From: Trebonia kvetii
Lineage (GTDB): Bacteria; Actinomycetota; Actinomycetes; Streptosporangiales; Streptosporangiaceae
DNA length: 64,000 nucleotides
Assembly (NCBI RefSeq): GCF_007827045.1
Contig: NZ_RPFW01000001.1
Location: 186,001-250,000, forward strand
Reading direction: 5' to 3'
Below, piece after piece: positions 17,286-26,101 of this stretch; the stretch's first letter is position 1, and every line of letters starts with the position of its first letter. The position numbers and the translations under genes are program-made. The notes beneath the pieces are model-generated. The model was given only the letters and a program-made list of their open reading frames with translations, was not told the origin of the DNA and ran no database searches.

Positions 17286-17699
17286 CTAAGAGGCGCCGCT
17301 CGTGGTGGTGCCGCTGCTGCCCGAGCCCGAGGAGACGCCGGAGGACGGTGCGATGCCGGAGGACGACGAGCTCGACGACGAGGACGAGCCCGAGGAAGAC
17401 GAGCTTGACGACTTGCTCGACGAGGACTTACTGGACGACGACTTACTCGACGACGAATTGGCCGAGGATGCGGCGGAGGACGGGCTTGAGGTCGCCTTCT
17501 TCGCCGTCGAGGAGGTCCCGGTGCTGGTGCTGGTGTGGGCCTTCGTCGCGGCGGAGGCATGGGTGGTCTGTGCGCCGACGACCGCCGCCGTCGCGGTCGC
17601 CGCCGTCGCGGCCAGGGCGGTGGTCCAGGTGATCTTCTTGACCCGCCGGCGCCCGGCCGTCCTGGCCTGGACGGCCTGCCGGAAGTGGGAGCTTGTCAT
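17286..17699 (-). CDS. poly-Ser membrane-anchored small protein, paralog 1
   Basis: A 137-residue protein from the ATG at 17699. It shares the basic N-terminus (QAVQARTAGRRRVKKITW) and single hydrophobic segment (ALAATAATATAAVVGAQ) with the next gene, then has a 90-residue Ser/Thr/Ala tail with SSSSK repeats. First gene of the minus-strand redox operon, 143 bp from the divergent response regulator. The conserved QARxxGxRRVxKxTW motif marks a two-member local family. Role unknown; a cell-envelope spacer or electron-carrier anchor is a guess. Confidence 0.65.
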   Translation of the reverse strand: MTSSHFRQAVQARTAGRRRVKKITWTTALAATAATATAAVVGAQTTHASAATKAHTSTSTGTSSTAKKATSSPSSAASSANSSSSKSSSSKSSSSKSSSSSSSGSSSSSSSSSSGIAPSSGVSSGSGSSGTTTSGAS

Positions 17700-17841
17700 G
17701 CCCACAGGGAAGCCGGCCAGGTTCTGATACCCGCAAGGAGTACTTCTGAGCCGCCTCAGAAGTAACAATGACGTCGGCGGAAGCTGAGCGAACGCGGGGG
17801 ATGTTCTTCAGGTTTTCCTAAGAATCGCGTCCGATTTAGGC

Positions 17842-18582
17842 ATGGGGCCCATGTCGATCTACCGTGTATCCGTGAGTTCTCCACAGGTTTCCGTACTCGT
17901 GGTCGAAGATGACCCGGGAATCGCTACGCAACTGGTCCGCGGGCTTGAGCGGGCCGGATACACCGCCGACAGCGTTGCCATGGGCGCGGAGGCGCTGCGG
18001 CGGCCGCCGTCCGACGTGATCCTGCTCGACCTCGGGCTGCCCGATGTGGACGGCATGGACGTGTGCCGCCGGCTCCGCGCTGACTCCGACGCCGCGATCA
18101 TCGTGGTGACGGCGCGCGGCGAGGAGGCCGACCGGGTGCTCGCGCTCGACGAGGGCGCCGACGACTACCTGGTCAAGCCGTTCGGGCTCGCGGAACTGCT
18201 CGCCAGGATCCGCGCCGTGCTCCGCCGTGGCCATCGCACGAGCGGCGGCACCGCCGCCGAGGTGCTCAGGCACGGCCCGCTCAACATCGACCTGCGGACG
18301 AGGAAGGTGACCATGTCCGGCATGGAGGTGGCGCTGACCCCCAAGGAGTTCGCCATCCTCGAGTGCCTGGCCGCCGACCCCGGCCGGCTGATCAGCCGGC
18401 AGGAGATCGTCGAGCGGGCCTGGGACGAGCACTGGTACGGGCCGACCAAGGTACTCGACGTCCACCTCGCCGCGCTGCGCCGCAAGCTGGGCGACCCGGC
18501 GCTGATCGAGACGGTGTACGGGCATGGTTTCCGGCTCGCCGACCGTTCCGCCATGGCAGACCAGAGTGACTCGGCGGACTGA
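17842..18582 (+). CDS. OmpR/PhoB-family response regulator
   Basis: A 246-residue regulator. Receiver domain with acidic pair VVEDD, phosphoacceptor Asp63 (VILLDLGLPDVDG) and the conserved Lys in DYLVKPFG, then a C-terminal winged helix (VALTPKEFAILECLA to VYGHGFRLA) that binds DNA. Three bases separate its stop from the sensor kinase. It is divergent from the redox operon, which is therefore its most likely target. The GTG at 17872 is a possible alternative start closer to the receiver domain. Confidence 0.95.
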   Translation: MGPMSIYRVSVSSPQVSVLVVEDDPGIATQLVRGLERAGYTADSVAMGAEALRRPPSDVILLDLGLPDVDGMDVCRRLRADSDAAIIVVTARGEEADRVLALDEGADDYLVKPFGLAELLARIRAVLRRGHRTSGGTAAEVLRHGPLNIDLRTRKVTMSGMEVALTPKEFAILECLAADPGRLISRQEIVERAWDEHWYGPTKVLDVHLAALRRKLGDPALIETVYGHGFRLADRSAMADQSDSAD

Positions 18583-18585
18583 CCC

Positions 18586-19959
18586 ATGACGCGGCGGGTC
18601 GTCGCCGCGCTGGTTGTGCTGACCCTGGCGATCCTGCTCGCAGCGGTCGTACCGCTCGCGCTCGGCGCCATCGCCCACGAGCGGGACTCGTTCGTCCAGG
18701 ACACGGCGCGCAGCGCCGCCTCGGTGGCCGACATCGCCGTGGCACGGCTCAGCGCCAACGCGGCAGACCCCGCCCTGTCGTCGGCCCTCGTATCGGCCGC
18801 GAGGGAGCACGACGAACTGCTATTGCTCGACAAGTACGGCCACGTCGTCATCTCCCAGGGAGTCCCGCAGAACGGCGACTGGCGCCGCCTGGTGGCCGAG
18901 GCCTCCGATCAGAACGACCCGACCACCGAGCTGGCAAACGACCGGGCGATCGCGGTACAGACCGTCTGGGGCGACGGCGACACCGCCATCGGCACCGTGG
19001 TGCTCGAACGGCCCACCGGCACGCTCAACCAGAACATCGCCAACCTGTGGCTCTACCTAGTCGGGCTGAGCAGCGTCGCGATGGCCGCCGCTGTCCTCAT
19101 CGCCATCTACTTCGGGCGCTGGGTGAGCAGGCCGCTCGCCCGGCTGGACACGGCCGCGCGCAGCATCGCCGACGGCGACCTGACGGTGCGCGCCAAGGCC
19201 GGAAGCGGCCCGCCCGAACTGCGCCGGATGGCCGCCACCTTCAACATGATGGCCGGACGGCTCGAGGCCCTCGTGCACGGGCACCGGGCGATGCTCGCCG
19301 ACGCGTCGCACCAGCTGCGCACACCGCTTACCGCACTGCGGCTGCGGCTCGACCTGCTCGCCGTGGACTCGGCGCCCGCCGCGGCGGCGGAGCTGGCAGG
19401 CGCCCAGGAGGAGATCGCCAGGCTTTCCCGGCTGGTCGACGGACTGATCGCCACCGCGCGCGCCGAGGCGGTCACCGAGCAGCTCGAGCAGATCGACCTG
19501 CATGAGGCGGTTCACGAGCGGGTCGCCGCGTGGCAGCCGGTGGCCGACGGCAACGGGGTCAAGCTGATCGCTGAGGCCACGGCCTCCCCCGCGCCGATCA
19601 TCGCGCTCGGCGCCGGCCACCTGGAGCAGATACTCGACAACCTGCTCGACAACGCCATCGAGGCCATCGGCGACCGGGGCGGCATCGTCCGGGTGTCCGT
19701 AGCGAGGTCGGAGAAGCGCGCCACGCTGACCGTCGCGGACGACGGCCCTGGCATGACGGCGCAGGAAAGGTCGCGTGCGTTCTTGCGGTTCACCACCGGC
19801 AGCCAGAACGGCACCGGCCTCGGCCTTGCCATCGTGCACCGGCTCGTCACCGCCAACGGCGGCGGCATCAGGCTGGCCGACACGCCGGGCGGCGGTCTGA
19901 CCGTGGAGGTCGAGCTGCCAAGCCAGGACGAGCCGCCGGCCCCCAAGCCCGGGCGTTAA
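18586..19959 (+). CDS. sensor histidine kinase
   Basis: A 457-residue membrane kinase. An N-terminal helix (VVAALVVLTLAILLAAVVPLAL), an extracytoplasmic sensor of about 120 residues, a second helix near residue 160, a HAMP linker, the HisKA box DASHQLRTPLTALRL (His at about 241) and an ATPase domain with NLLDNAIEAIG, DDGPGMT and GTGLGLAI. It forms a two-component pair with the preceding regulator. The signal is unknown; the divergent redox operon makes an envelope redox signal plausible. Confidence 0.95.
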   Translation: MTRRVVAALVVLTLAILLAAVVPLALGAIAHERDSFVQDTARSAASVADIAVARLSANAADPALSSALVSAAREHDELLLLDKYGHVVISQGVPQNGDWRRLVAEASDQNDPTTELANDRAIAVQTVWGDGDTAIGTVVLERPTGTLNQNIANLWLYLVGLSSVAMAAAVLIAIYFGRWVSRPLARLDTAARSIADGDLTVRAKAGSGPPELRRMAATFNMMAGRLEALVHGHRAMLADASHQLRTPLTALRLRLDLLAVDSAPAAAAELAGAQEEIARLSRLVDGLIATARAEAVTEQLEQIDLHEAVHERVAAWQPVADGNGVKLIAEATASPAPIIALGAGHLEQILDNLLDNAIEAIGDRGGIVRVSVARSEKRATLTVADDGPGMTAQERSRAFLRFTTGSQNGTGLGLAIVHRLVTANGGGIRLADTPGGGLTVEVELPSQDEPPAPKPGR

Positions 19960-19997
19960 CTCGGTGAAAAAGATGGCTGGTGAGCAACGTTCGTCAA

Positions 19998-20010
19998 TAG
20001 GCTCTTGATC
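19998..20010 (+). promoter_or_regulatory. putative leaderless -10 element of the FUSC gene
   Basis: TAGGCT then seven bases and the ATG at 20011, with no ribosome site in between. Confidence 0.4.
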
Positions 20011-22545
20011 ATGGCGCAGCAATGGTGGAAACCCGTCTGGTCCGTACCCGCCGCGATGCGCGCCGCACGGGCGACCGTTGTCGTCCCCGCGCTCTTCGCG
20101 ATCACTTACAAGGTCGTCGGCGACCCGCAGATGGCGCTGTTCGCGACATTCGGCGGGTTCGCGACCCTGGTCATCGCCGGCTTCAACGGCACAAGACGGG
20201 ACAAGCTCACCGCGCACGCGGGGCTCGCGGCCGCCGGCTGCCTGGTGCTGATCATCGGCACGCTGGTCAGCGGCACCACCTGGCTTGCCGCCGTGGTCAC
20301 CGTCCCGGTCACGTTCGCGATCTTCTTCGCCGGGATCGGCGGCCCGAACGCCGCCTCGGGCTCCACCGCCGCCATGTTCGCCTATGTGCTGCCCGTCGCC
20401 TCGGCAGGCAACGCTGCCATGATCCCGAGCCGGATCGAAGGCTGGTTGCTCGCGTCGGCCGCGGGCACGATCGCGGTCCTGCTGCTTTCGCCGCGCGCCC
20501 CCGGCAGCCGGCTGCAGGCCGCCGCGGCCGACCTGGCCGGCGAGCTCGCCAGCCGGGTGCGCGCAGCTGCGGCAGGCGAGACCACCGATTCGCGGGCGAT
20601 GATGGCCGCGAAGCAGAAACTGCGCACCGCGTTCACGGCTGCCCCCTACCGGCCGACCGGGCTCGCCACCGCTGACCAGGCGCTGTCCAGCCTTGTCCAG
20701 TTGCTCGAGTGGGGCGCGACACAGGTCAGTGACGCGTTCGACGGGCATATCGACCTGAAGACCGGCTGTCCTGAGGACCGCGAACTGCTCCGCCAATCCG
20801 GCCGCCTTTACGACGACACTCGCGCGCTGCTGTCCGGCGAGCACGCGGACCCGGACTTCGCCGCTATTGAGTCGGCACGCGCCAGGTCCGCCGAGCACCT
20901 GCGCGAGCTGTCCGGGCGGCCCGGCGAGCCGGACGCGCGGCTGTCCGCGGCGCAGGCAGTGCACGCACAGGGACTGGCCATCGTCGCGCTGTCAGCCGCC
21001 GCCGACGCGCTGATCGTCTGCCATCGCGCGAGCGACGCCACCATCGCGGCTGCGCGCCGCCAGTGGTACGGCACCGCCCCCGTCACCTCGGCCGGTGTCA
21101 CCAGGCTTGCCTCGGCCGCCGGCGGAAACGGCAGCGCGCCGGTCCCGCCTGCCGGCACGCTCGCCGCCGCGCCGTCCCCCGCCACGCCGGTACCGAACGG
21201 GAGCGCCGTTCCCGGAGCCGCCAACGGCGTCGCCCGGGCGGACCAGGCGGACGAGGCGGGCCGGCTCGCCGCGCTGGCCAGCTCGCCGCGGGTGGCCGGG
21301 CTCGCCGGGGCGGCCACCCTGGTACGCCGGCACGCGAGCGTGCGCTCGGTTTGGTTCCTCAACTCGCTGCGCGGCGCTCTCGCGCTCGCGGCGGCCGTCG
21401 CCATCGCTGACCTGTCCGGAGTGCAGCACGGGTTCTGGGTGGTGCTCGGCACGCTGTCCGTGCTGCGGACAAGCGCCGCGTCGACAGGCTCGACGGCCTG
21501 GCGGGCACTGGCAGGCACCGCGGTCGGCTTCGTCATCGGCGGGGCGCTGCTCGTCGGCATCGGCACGGCACAGACCGCGCTGTGGGTAGCGCTGCCGCTC
21601 GCGGTCCTCGTCGCCGCGTACGCGCCGGGGACGACGCCTTTCCTCGTCGGCCAGGCCGCGTTCACCGTGACGATCGTGGTGTTGTTCAACCTGCTCGTGC
21701 CGGCCGGCTGGCGGGTCGGGCTGCTCCGCGTCGAGGACGTGGCCATCGGCTGCGCCGTCAGCCTCGCGTTCGGCCTGCTGTTCTGGCCCCGCGGCGTGTC
21801 ATCCATCGTCGGCGACGACCTCGCGGACGCGTTCAGGACCGGCGCGGCGTACCTGTCGCAGGCGGTCGACTGGGCGCTGTCCGAGCTGCTCGTGCCGCCG
21901 GCCGCGGCGGTCGCCGCCGTGAGCGCAGGCGTCAGGCTGGACGACGCTGTACGCGGCTTCCTGACCGAGCAGGGCAGCAAGCGGCTTACCAAGGAGGACC
22001 TGTGGGCGCTGGTCAACGCGTCCATGCGGCTGCGGCTGACCGCACAGAGCCTCGCCGGGCTGCGGATTGCCATAGTTCCCGACTCCTCCCCCGGTGCCGC
22101 GTGCCTGCCGCTCGAGGGCTCGCAGGAGTACGCGGGCGCGCCGGCCTGCGTCACGCTGCGGTCGGCCGCGTCCGGACTCGCCGGGTTCTACGACGCGGTC
22201 GCCGACGAGATGAGGCATCCGGGGACCGGGCAGATCGCGCCGGTGCCCGCGCCGATGCTGATAGGTCCCGCGATGCCCAGGCACCGGGCCGCAGGCGGCG
22301 CGGCAACGGGCGCGGGCGCCGCGGGCACTAACGGCACGGGAGGGGCGGGCACTGGTGGCCCTGGCAATGGCGAGACGGGAGGGGGCGTGAGCACGCCCGG
22401 GACTATCGCACCGGCGCATCAGCTGCCGCACCCCCACCTGCTCTGGGTGCAGGAGCACCTGCACCACCTCAGCATCAGCGCCCAGACGGTGAGCGATCCC
22501 GCGCTGCGGCTCGCGGAGATCCGCCAGCGGCCCTGGTGGCGCTGA
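20011..22545 (+). CDS. FUSC-family inner membrane protein
   Basis: An 844-residue membrane protein with two hydrophobic halves: helices in residues about 25-170, a long cytoplasmic region, then a second set at about 455-600 (WFLNSLRGALALAAAVAIADL, VVLGTLSVLRTS and following). This is the fusaric acid resistance/aromatic exporter-like plan (FUSC). A Gly/Ala/Thr-rich low-complexity stretch lies near residue 760-800. It has no obvious partner (no MFP or outer component), as expected in a Gram-positive. Transport of small aromatic or amphipathic compounds is a family-level inference. Confidence 0.8.
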   Translation: MAQQWWKPVWSVPAAMRAARATVVVPALFAITYKVVGDPQMALFATFGGFATLVIAGFNGTRRDKLTAHAGLAAAGCLVLIIGTLVSGTTWLAAVVTVPVTFAIFFAGIGGPNAASGSTAAMFAYVLPVASAGNAAMIPSRIEGWLLASAAGTIAVLLLSPRAPGSRLQAAAADLAGELASRVRAAAAGETTDSRAMMAAKQKLRTAFTAAPYRPTGLATADQALSSLVQLLEWGATQVSDAFDGHIDLKTGCPEDRELLRQSGRLYDDTRALLSGEHADPDFAAIESARARSAEHLRELSGRPGEPDARLSAAQAVHAQGLAIVALSAAADALIVCHRASDATIAAARRQWYGTAPVTSAGVTRLASAAGGNGSAPVPPAGTLAAAPSPATPVPNGSAVPGAANGVARADQADEAGRLAALASSPRVAGLAGAATLVRRHASVRSVWFLNSLRGALALAAAVAIADLSGVQHGFWVVLGTLSVLRTSAASTGSTAWRALAGTAVGFVIGGALLVGIGTAQTALWVALPLAVLVAAYAPGTTPFLVGQAAFTVTIVVLFNLLVPAGWRVGLLRVEDVAIGCAVSLAFGLLFWPRGVSSIVGDDLADAFRTGAAYLSQAVDWALSELLVPPAAAVAAVSAGVRLDDAVRGFLTEQGSKRLTKEDLWALVNASMRLRLTAQSLAGLRIAIVPDSSPGAACLPLEGSQEYAGAPACVTLRSAASGLAGFYDAVADEMRHPGTGQIAPVPAPMLIGPAMPRHRAAGGAATGAGAAGTNGTGGAGTGGPGNGETGGGVSTPGTIAPAHQLPHPHLLWVQEHLHHLSISAQTVSDPALRLAEIRQRPWWR

Positions 22546-22594
22546 CCAGCCCCGTCCGCAACACCCGTCCCCGGCACGGCGCGTGGCCCCGGCG

Positions 22595-22606
22595 TACCGT
22601 GAGGGC
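22595..22606 (+). promoter_or_regulatory. putative leaderless -10 element of the pirin gene
   Basis: TACCGT followed by six bases and the ATG at 22607. GAGGG at 22601-22605 could alternatively serve as a short-spaced ribosome site. Confidence 0.35.
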
Positions 22607-23725
22607 ATGAGCAACCTCGATCCGCGACCGGACGCGATTGAACTCGCGGCCAGCGTGGTCAGCGCGGTGGACGTCATCGAGGCGCGGAAGGCCGCCATCG
22701 GCGACGGGACCGAGGTGCGGCGGCTGCTGCCGACCAGGGAACTGCGGACCATCGGCGCCTGGTGTTTCCTGGACCACTACGGGCCCGACGACGTCTCCGC
22801 CGGGCCTGGCATGCAGGTGCCGCCGCATCCGCACATCGGGCTGCAGACTGCCAGCTGGCTGTTCGACGGGCTCGTGCTGCACCGGGACAGCCTGGGTTCC
22901 GAGCAGCTCATCAGGCCTGGCGAGCTCAACCTCATGACATCGGGACGGGCCATCGCGCACTCCGAGGAGTCGCCGCCGCAGCGGCCGCCGCTGCTGCACG
23001 GCGTGCAGCTGTGGATCGCGCTGCCGCAGGAGCGCCGGTTCGGCGACCCGGACTTCGCGCACCACGCCGACCTGCCGGTGCTCGACACCGGCGACGGCGC
23101 CCGCATCACCGTGGTGGCAGGCGCGTTCGGCGGCGAGCGGTCACCCGCGGCGGTCTACACGCCGCTCGTCGGCCTTGAGGTGGTGCTGCCTGGCGCCAGC
23201 CAGATCACCCTGCCGGCCACGGAAGGCTACGAGTACGGGGTGATAACCGCCGACGGACCGGCGGGCGTCGGCTGCCCGGCGACCGACGGCTCACCCGCCC
23301 AGATCGCGGTCGGCGAGCTGGCGCACCTGCCCGCCGGGGTGCCGACGATCACGCTGTCCTCGGCCGGCCCGTGCCGGCTCTTCGTCGTCGGCGGGGAGCC
23401 GATGCGCGAGAAGCTCGTTATGTGGTGGAACTTCGTCGCGCGAACGCACGAGGAGATTGTTACGGCACGCAACGCGTGGGGAAATGGCGAGTTTGGCGAG
23501 GTGCGCGGGTACGCCGGCGATCCGCTGGCGGCACCGCCGCTTCCTCCTGGGGAACTTAGGGCGCGTGGGAACCGTTCTCATAATGTTTCGCCTGGGGAAC
23601 GTAGGGCAGGCGAGAACGGTTCTCATAACAGCCGGTTACGGTCAGTAGTATCCGCGATCGGCAGCAATGGCGGGCGCATCGCTAGTAATCTCTATTTTCG
23701 GCAACTCGCCCGCCTTCCCTATTGA
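22607..23725 (+). CDS. pirin-family bicupin protein with aberrant C-terminal extension
   Basis: A 372-residue protein; the first 320 or so residues are a normal pirin: metal-site PPHPHIGLQT and the HSEE motif, FLDHYGPDD, and the C-terminal cupin with EYGVI and LFVVGGEPMREK. Pirins are iron-binding proteins that act as quercetinase-like dioxygenases or co-regulators. The usual family C-terminus (GDPLAAPPLPPGELRARG) is reached at about nt 23570, yet no stop follows. Translation runs through two copies of a 38-bp repeat (23546-23628) and intergenic-looking sequence to 23725. The original stop was probably lost when the repeats formed. Confidence 0.88.
   Translation: MSNLDPRPDAIELAASVVSAVDVIEARKAAIGDGTEVRRLLPTRELRTIGAWCFLDHYGPDDVSAGPGMQVPPHPHIGLQTASWLFDGLVLHRDSLGSEQLIRPGELNLMTSGRAIAHSEESPPQRPPLLHGVQLWIALPQERRFGDPDFAHHADLPVLDTGDGARITVVAGAFGGERSPAAVYTPLVGLEVVLPGASQITLPATEGYEYGVITADGPAGVGCPATDGSPAQIAVGELAHLPAGVPTITLSSAGPCRLFVVGGEPMREKLVMWWNFVARTHEEIVTARNAWGNGEFGEVRGYAGDPLAAPPLPPGELRARGNRSHNVSPGERRAGENGSHNSRLRSVVSAIGSNGGRIASNLYFRQLARLPY
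23546..23628 (+). repeat. imperfect direct repeat (2 x 38 bp, period 45) at the pirin 3' end
   Basis: Copies at 23546-23583 and 23591-23628 begin CCTGGGGAAC and end GTTCTCATAA. The second holds the perfect inverted repeat GAGAAC-G-GTTCTC; the first has GGGAAC-C-GTTCTC. They lie 230-310 bp upstream of the amidotransferase start. Confidence 0.75.
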
Positions 23726-23749
23726 CTGGCCCGGGCTTCGTGGGTTACA

Positions 23750-23763
23750 GGGGGTCGTCCCCC
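23750..23763. repeat. G-rich palindromic element, copy 2
   Basis: GGGGGTCGTCCCCC followed by AAGACCGGCGG. The copy at 53202 has the same core and also continues with AAGACGG, showing that the similarity extends beyond the palindrome. Confidence 0.6.
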
Positions 23764-23861
23764 AAGACCGGCGGAGCACGAGGTTCCGGGGAATCACCTC
23801 CCGGGCCCGCAATGGAAAACGATGGCGGATCGGTGCGCTTTCATCACCACGAAGGGGACAA

Positions 23862-24623
23862 ATGGCGCCGACTATAGGCATCACCACCTACCACATGCAC
23901 GCCAACTGGCGTGGCTGGTCAGAGGAGGGTGCCCTGCTGCCGTGGACCTACGTCACGTCCATCAGGAACAACGGAGGCCGCCCCGTGCTGCTTCCGCCCG
24001 GTGGCGACGTGTCCGAGGCCGAAGCGACCGTAGCCGTACTTGACGGCATTGTCATCGCCGGCGGGGGAGATATTAACCCGGCGATCTACGGCGCGCCCAA
24101 GCATCCGAAGACCGAAGACAACGCGCCGGACCGGGACTCCTGGGAACTGGCGCTCGCCGAGGCGGCGGTACGGCAGGGCGTTCCCCTGCTCGGCATCTGC
24201 CGCGGCCACCAGATGCTCAACGTCGCCTGTGGCGGGACGCTCCATCAGCACGTACCCGACCTGGTCGGGCACGGCCACCACTGTGGTCCGGACAACGGGT
24301 TCGGCACGCACAAGGTGCGCGTGACCAGCGGCACGATCCTGTCCTCGATCCTGCCAGGCGGCGAGTTCTTCGAGGTGCCGACGCATCACCACCAGGCCGT
24401 CGACATCGTCGGCTCCGGCCTGACCGCCGTCGCCTGGGCCGACGACGGGATAGTCGAGGGCATCGAGTCGACCACGCCTGGCGAGTTCCTCGTCGGCGTG
24501 CAGTGGCATCCCGAGCAGGGCGATGACCCGCGGCTGTTCAGCGCTCTCGTCGCGGCCGCGGAAATGCACTATTCGGAACGAACGGTAGCTTCTTCACTGC
24601 CGCCACTGCTTGCCGGAGCGTAA
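23862..24623 (+). CDS. class I glutamine amidotransferase-like hydrolase (peptidase C26, PuuD-like)
   Basis: A 253-residue enzyme. Nucleophile Cys in LGICRGHQMLN and the His/Glu pair in VQWHPEQGD match the gamma-glutamyl-gamma-aminobutyrate hydrolase/peptidase C26 group. An early IAGGGDINPAIYG motif is also typical. The ATG at 23862 is preceded by GAAGGGG (23851-23857); longer frames starting at 23667 cover intergenic sequence. It likely removes gamma-glutamyl groups from a small amine in polyamine or amino acid catabolism. No polyamine genes lie nearby, so the substrate is open. A terminator hairpin follows. Confidence 0.9.
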   Translation: MAPTIGITTYHMHANWRGWSEEGALLPWTYVTSIRNNGGRPVLLPPGGDVSEAEATVAVLDGIVIAGGGDINPAIYGAPKHPKTEDNAPDRDSWELALAEAAVRQGVPLLGICRGHQMLNVACGGTLHQHVPDLVGHGHHCGPDNGFGTHKVRVTSGTILSSILPGGEFFEVPTHHHQAVDIVGSGLTAVAWADDGIVEGIESTTPGEFLVGVQWHPEQGDDPRLFSALVAAAEMHYSERTVASSLPPLLAGA

Positions 24624-24675
24624 TCGCGGTCGCACCGCAAACGGTTTCCGATCAGGATTAAATGGCTCAAATACC

Positions 24676-24707
24676 GGCCTGAGCTGGGAAGATCTCCAGC
24701 TCAGGCC
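24676..24707 (+). terminator. terminator hairpin after the amidotransferase
   Basis: Perfect 12-bp arms GGCCTGAGCTGG / CCAGCTCAGGCC with an 8-nt loop, 52 bp past the stop codon. Confidence 0.7.
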
Positions 24708-24809
24708 GACGCGCTTTCCGGCTATTCGCACATCGTTCCCCGTAGTCTGCCGGTGAACTGCGACGTCGGCTACCGGGGGCGTACGGAATATGCCGTGGCG
24801 TGGAACACG

Positions 24810-24831
24810 AACCCGTTCTGGATAACGGGTT
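24810..24831 (-). terminator. terminator hairpin after serA
   Basis: AACCCGTT / AACGGGTT with a 6-nt loop, two bases beyond the serA stop on the minus strand. Confidence 0.6.
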
Positions 24832-24833
24832 TC

Positions 24834-26057
24834 TTACTCCCACTCGATGGTGCGCAGGCGGATGGTGACGTCCATCGCGCGCAGCTCGTCGAGCACCTCG
24901 TCGCTGTACTGGGTGCCGATGTCGGTGATCACGTAGCCGAGCTCGTCGCGGGTGCGCAGCAGCTGGCCCTCGACGTTGACGCCGTGGTCGGCGAGCACCC
25001 GGTTGATCGACGCGAGCACACCGGGCACGTTCTTGTGCAGGTGGATGAGGCGGTGCGTGCCCGGGACCGCGGGCAGCGCGACGCCGGGCAGGTTGACGGA
25101 CATCGCCGTGGCGCCGCCCTCGGCGAAGTCGACGAGCTTGCCCGACACGAACTCGCCGATGTCCTGCTGCGCCTCTTCTGTCGAGCCACCGATGTGCGGG
25201 GTCAGGATGACGTTGGGCAGGCCGCGCAGCTCGGAGACGAACTCCTCGCCGTTCGCCTTCGGCTCCTTCGGGAAGACGTCGATCGCCGCGCCCGCGATGT
25301 GCCCCGACTCGATCTGCCTGCGCAGGGCGGCGTGGTCGACCACGAAGCCGCGGGACAGGTTGAGGAACAGCGACCTCGGGTTCATCCGGGAGAACTCTTC
25401 CTCGCCGAAGAACCCGTGGTTGCCTGGACGGCCGTCCACGTGGATGGTGACGGTCTCCACCGACTCGAGCAGCTCGTTCAGCGTGGAGCAGCGGCGCGCG
25501 TTACCGATCGCCAGCTTGTCGGCGATGTCGTAGAAGTACACCGACATGCCGAGGGACTCGGCGATGACGCTCAGCTGGGTGCCGATGTTGCCGTAGCCGA
25601 TGATGCCAAGCTTGCGACCGCGGACCTCGTGGGCGCCCTTGGCGGACTTGTCCCACACGCCCTGGTGCATCTTCACGTTCTTCTCCGGCAGCCGCCTGGC
25701 GAGCGAGATGATCTCGGCGATCGCCAGCTCCACCACGGAGCGGGTGTTCGAGAACGGCGCGTTGAACACCGCCACGCCGCGCTTGGCGGCGGTGGCCAGG
25801 TCCACCTGATTCGTGCCGATGCAGAAGGCGCCAACGGCCAGCAGGTCGGGCGCGGACTTCAGCACGCGCTCTGTGACCTGGGTCTGGGACCTGATGCCCA
25901 GCAGGCTGACACCCTGGAGCTTCTCGATGAGCTCGCCCTCGCCGAGGGCGCGTGTCATCGTCTCTACTTGGTAGCCAGCCTTCGTCAGTCGAGCCGTCGC
26001 GTCCGGGTGAATGTTCTCAAGCAGCAAGGCACGGTTGAGCGTGTCCAGCGTCAGCAC
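24834..26057 (-). CDS. serA: D-3-phosphoglycerate dehydrogenase, short ACT-containing form
   Basis: A 407-residue NAD-dependent dehydrogenase for the first step of serine synthesis. The Rossmann motif is IIGYGNIGTQ, the catalytic Arg lies in NLSRGFVVD, the Glu in the FPKEP region and the His in TPHIGGSTEEAQ. A C-terminal ACT domain (HKNVPGVLASINRVLADHGVN) gives serine feedback control. Length and architecture match the E. coli type, not the long actinobacterial type with an extra intervening domain. The start is GTG at 26057. It lies 44 bp downstream of the SARP regulator gene on the same strand. Confidence 0.95.
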   Translation of the reverse strand: MLTLDTLNRALLLENIHPDATARLTKAGYQVETMTRALGEGELIEKLQGVSLLGIRSQTQVTERVLKSAPDLLAVGAFCIGTNQVDLATAAKRGVAVFNAPFSNTRSVVELAIAEIISLARRLPEKNVKMHQGVWDKSAKGAHEVRGRKLGIIGYGNIGTQLSVIAESLGMSVYFYDIADKLAIGNARRCSTLNELLESVETVTIHVDGRPGNHGFFGEEEFSRMNPRSLFLNLSRGFVVDHAALRRQIESGHIAGAAIDVFPKEPKANGEEFVSELRGLPNVILTPHIGGSTEEAQQDIGEFVSGKLVDFAEGGATAMSVNLPGVALPAVPGTHRLIHLHKNVPGVLASINRVLADHGVNVEGQLLRTRDELGYVITDIGTQYSDEVLDELRAMDVTIRLRTIEWE

Positions 26058-26060
26058 CTC

Positions 26061-26082
26061 TTCCCCACGTTTTCCCCACGTT
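26061..26082 (-). repeat. 11-bp tandem repeat just upstream of serA
   Basis: TTCCCCACGTT occurs twice without spacing, only a few bases before the serA start (on the coding strand AACGTGGGGAA twice). Possible operator overlapping the serA leader. Confidence 0.5.
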
Positions 26083-26101
26083 ACTTAACTGACGGGCGAT
26101 G

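Noticed and set aside
17286..17560. Plus-strand acidic Asp/Glu-rich ORF (17302-17727)
   Set aside because: It is the antisense of the poly-Ser tail; the minus frame has a sensible start, membrane helix and paralog.
19057..20964. 635-codon minus-strand ORF opposite the kinase and FUSC genes
   Set aside because: It spans two good plus-strand genes and their gap and has shadow composition.
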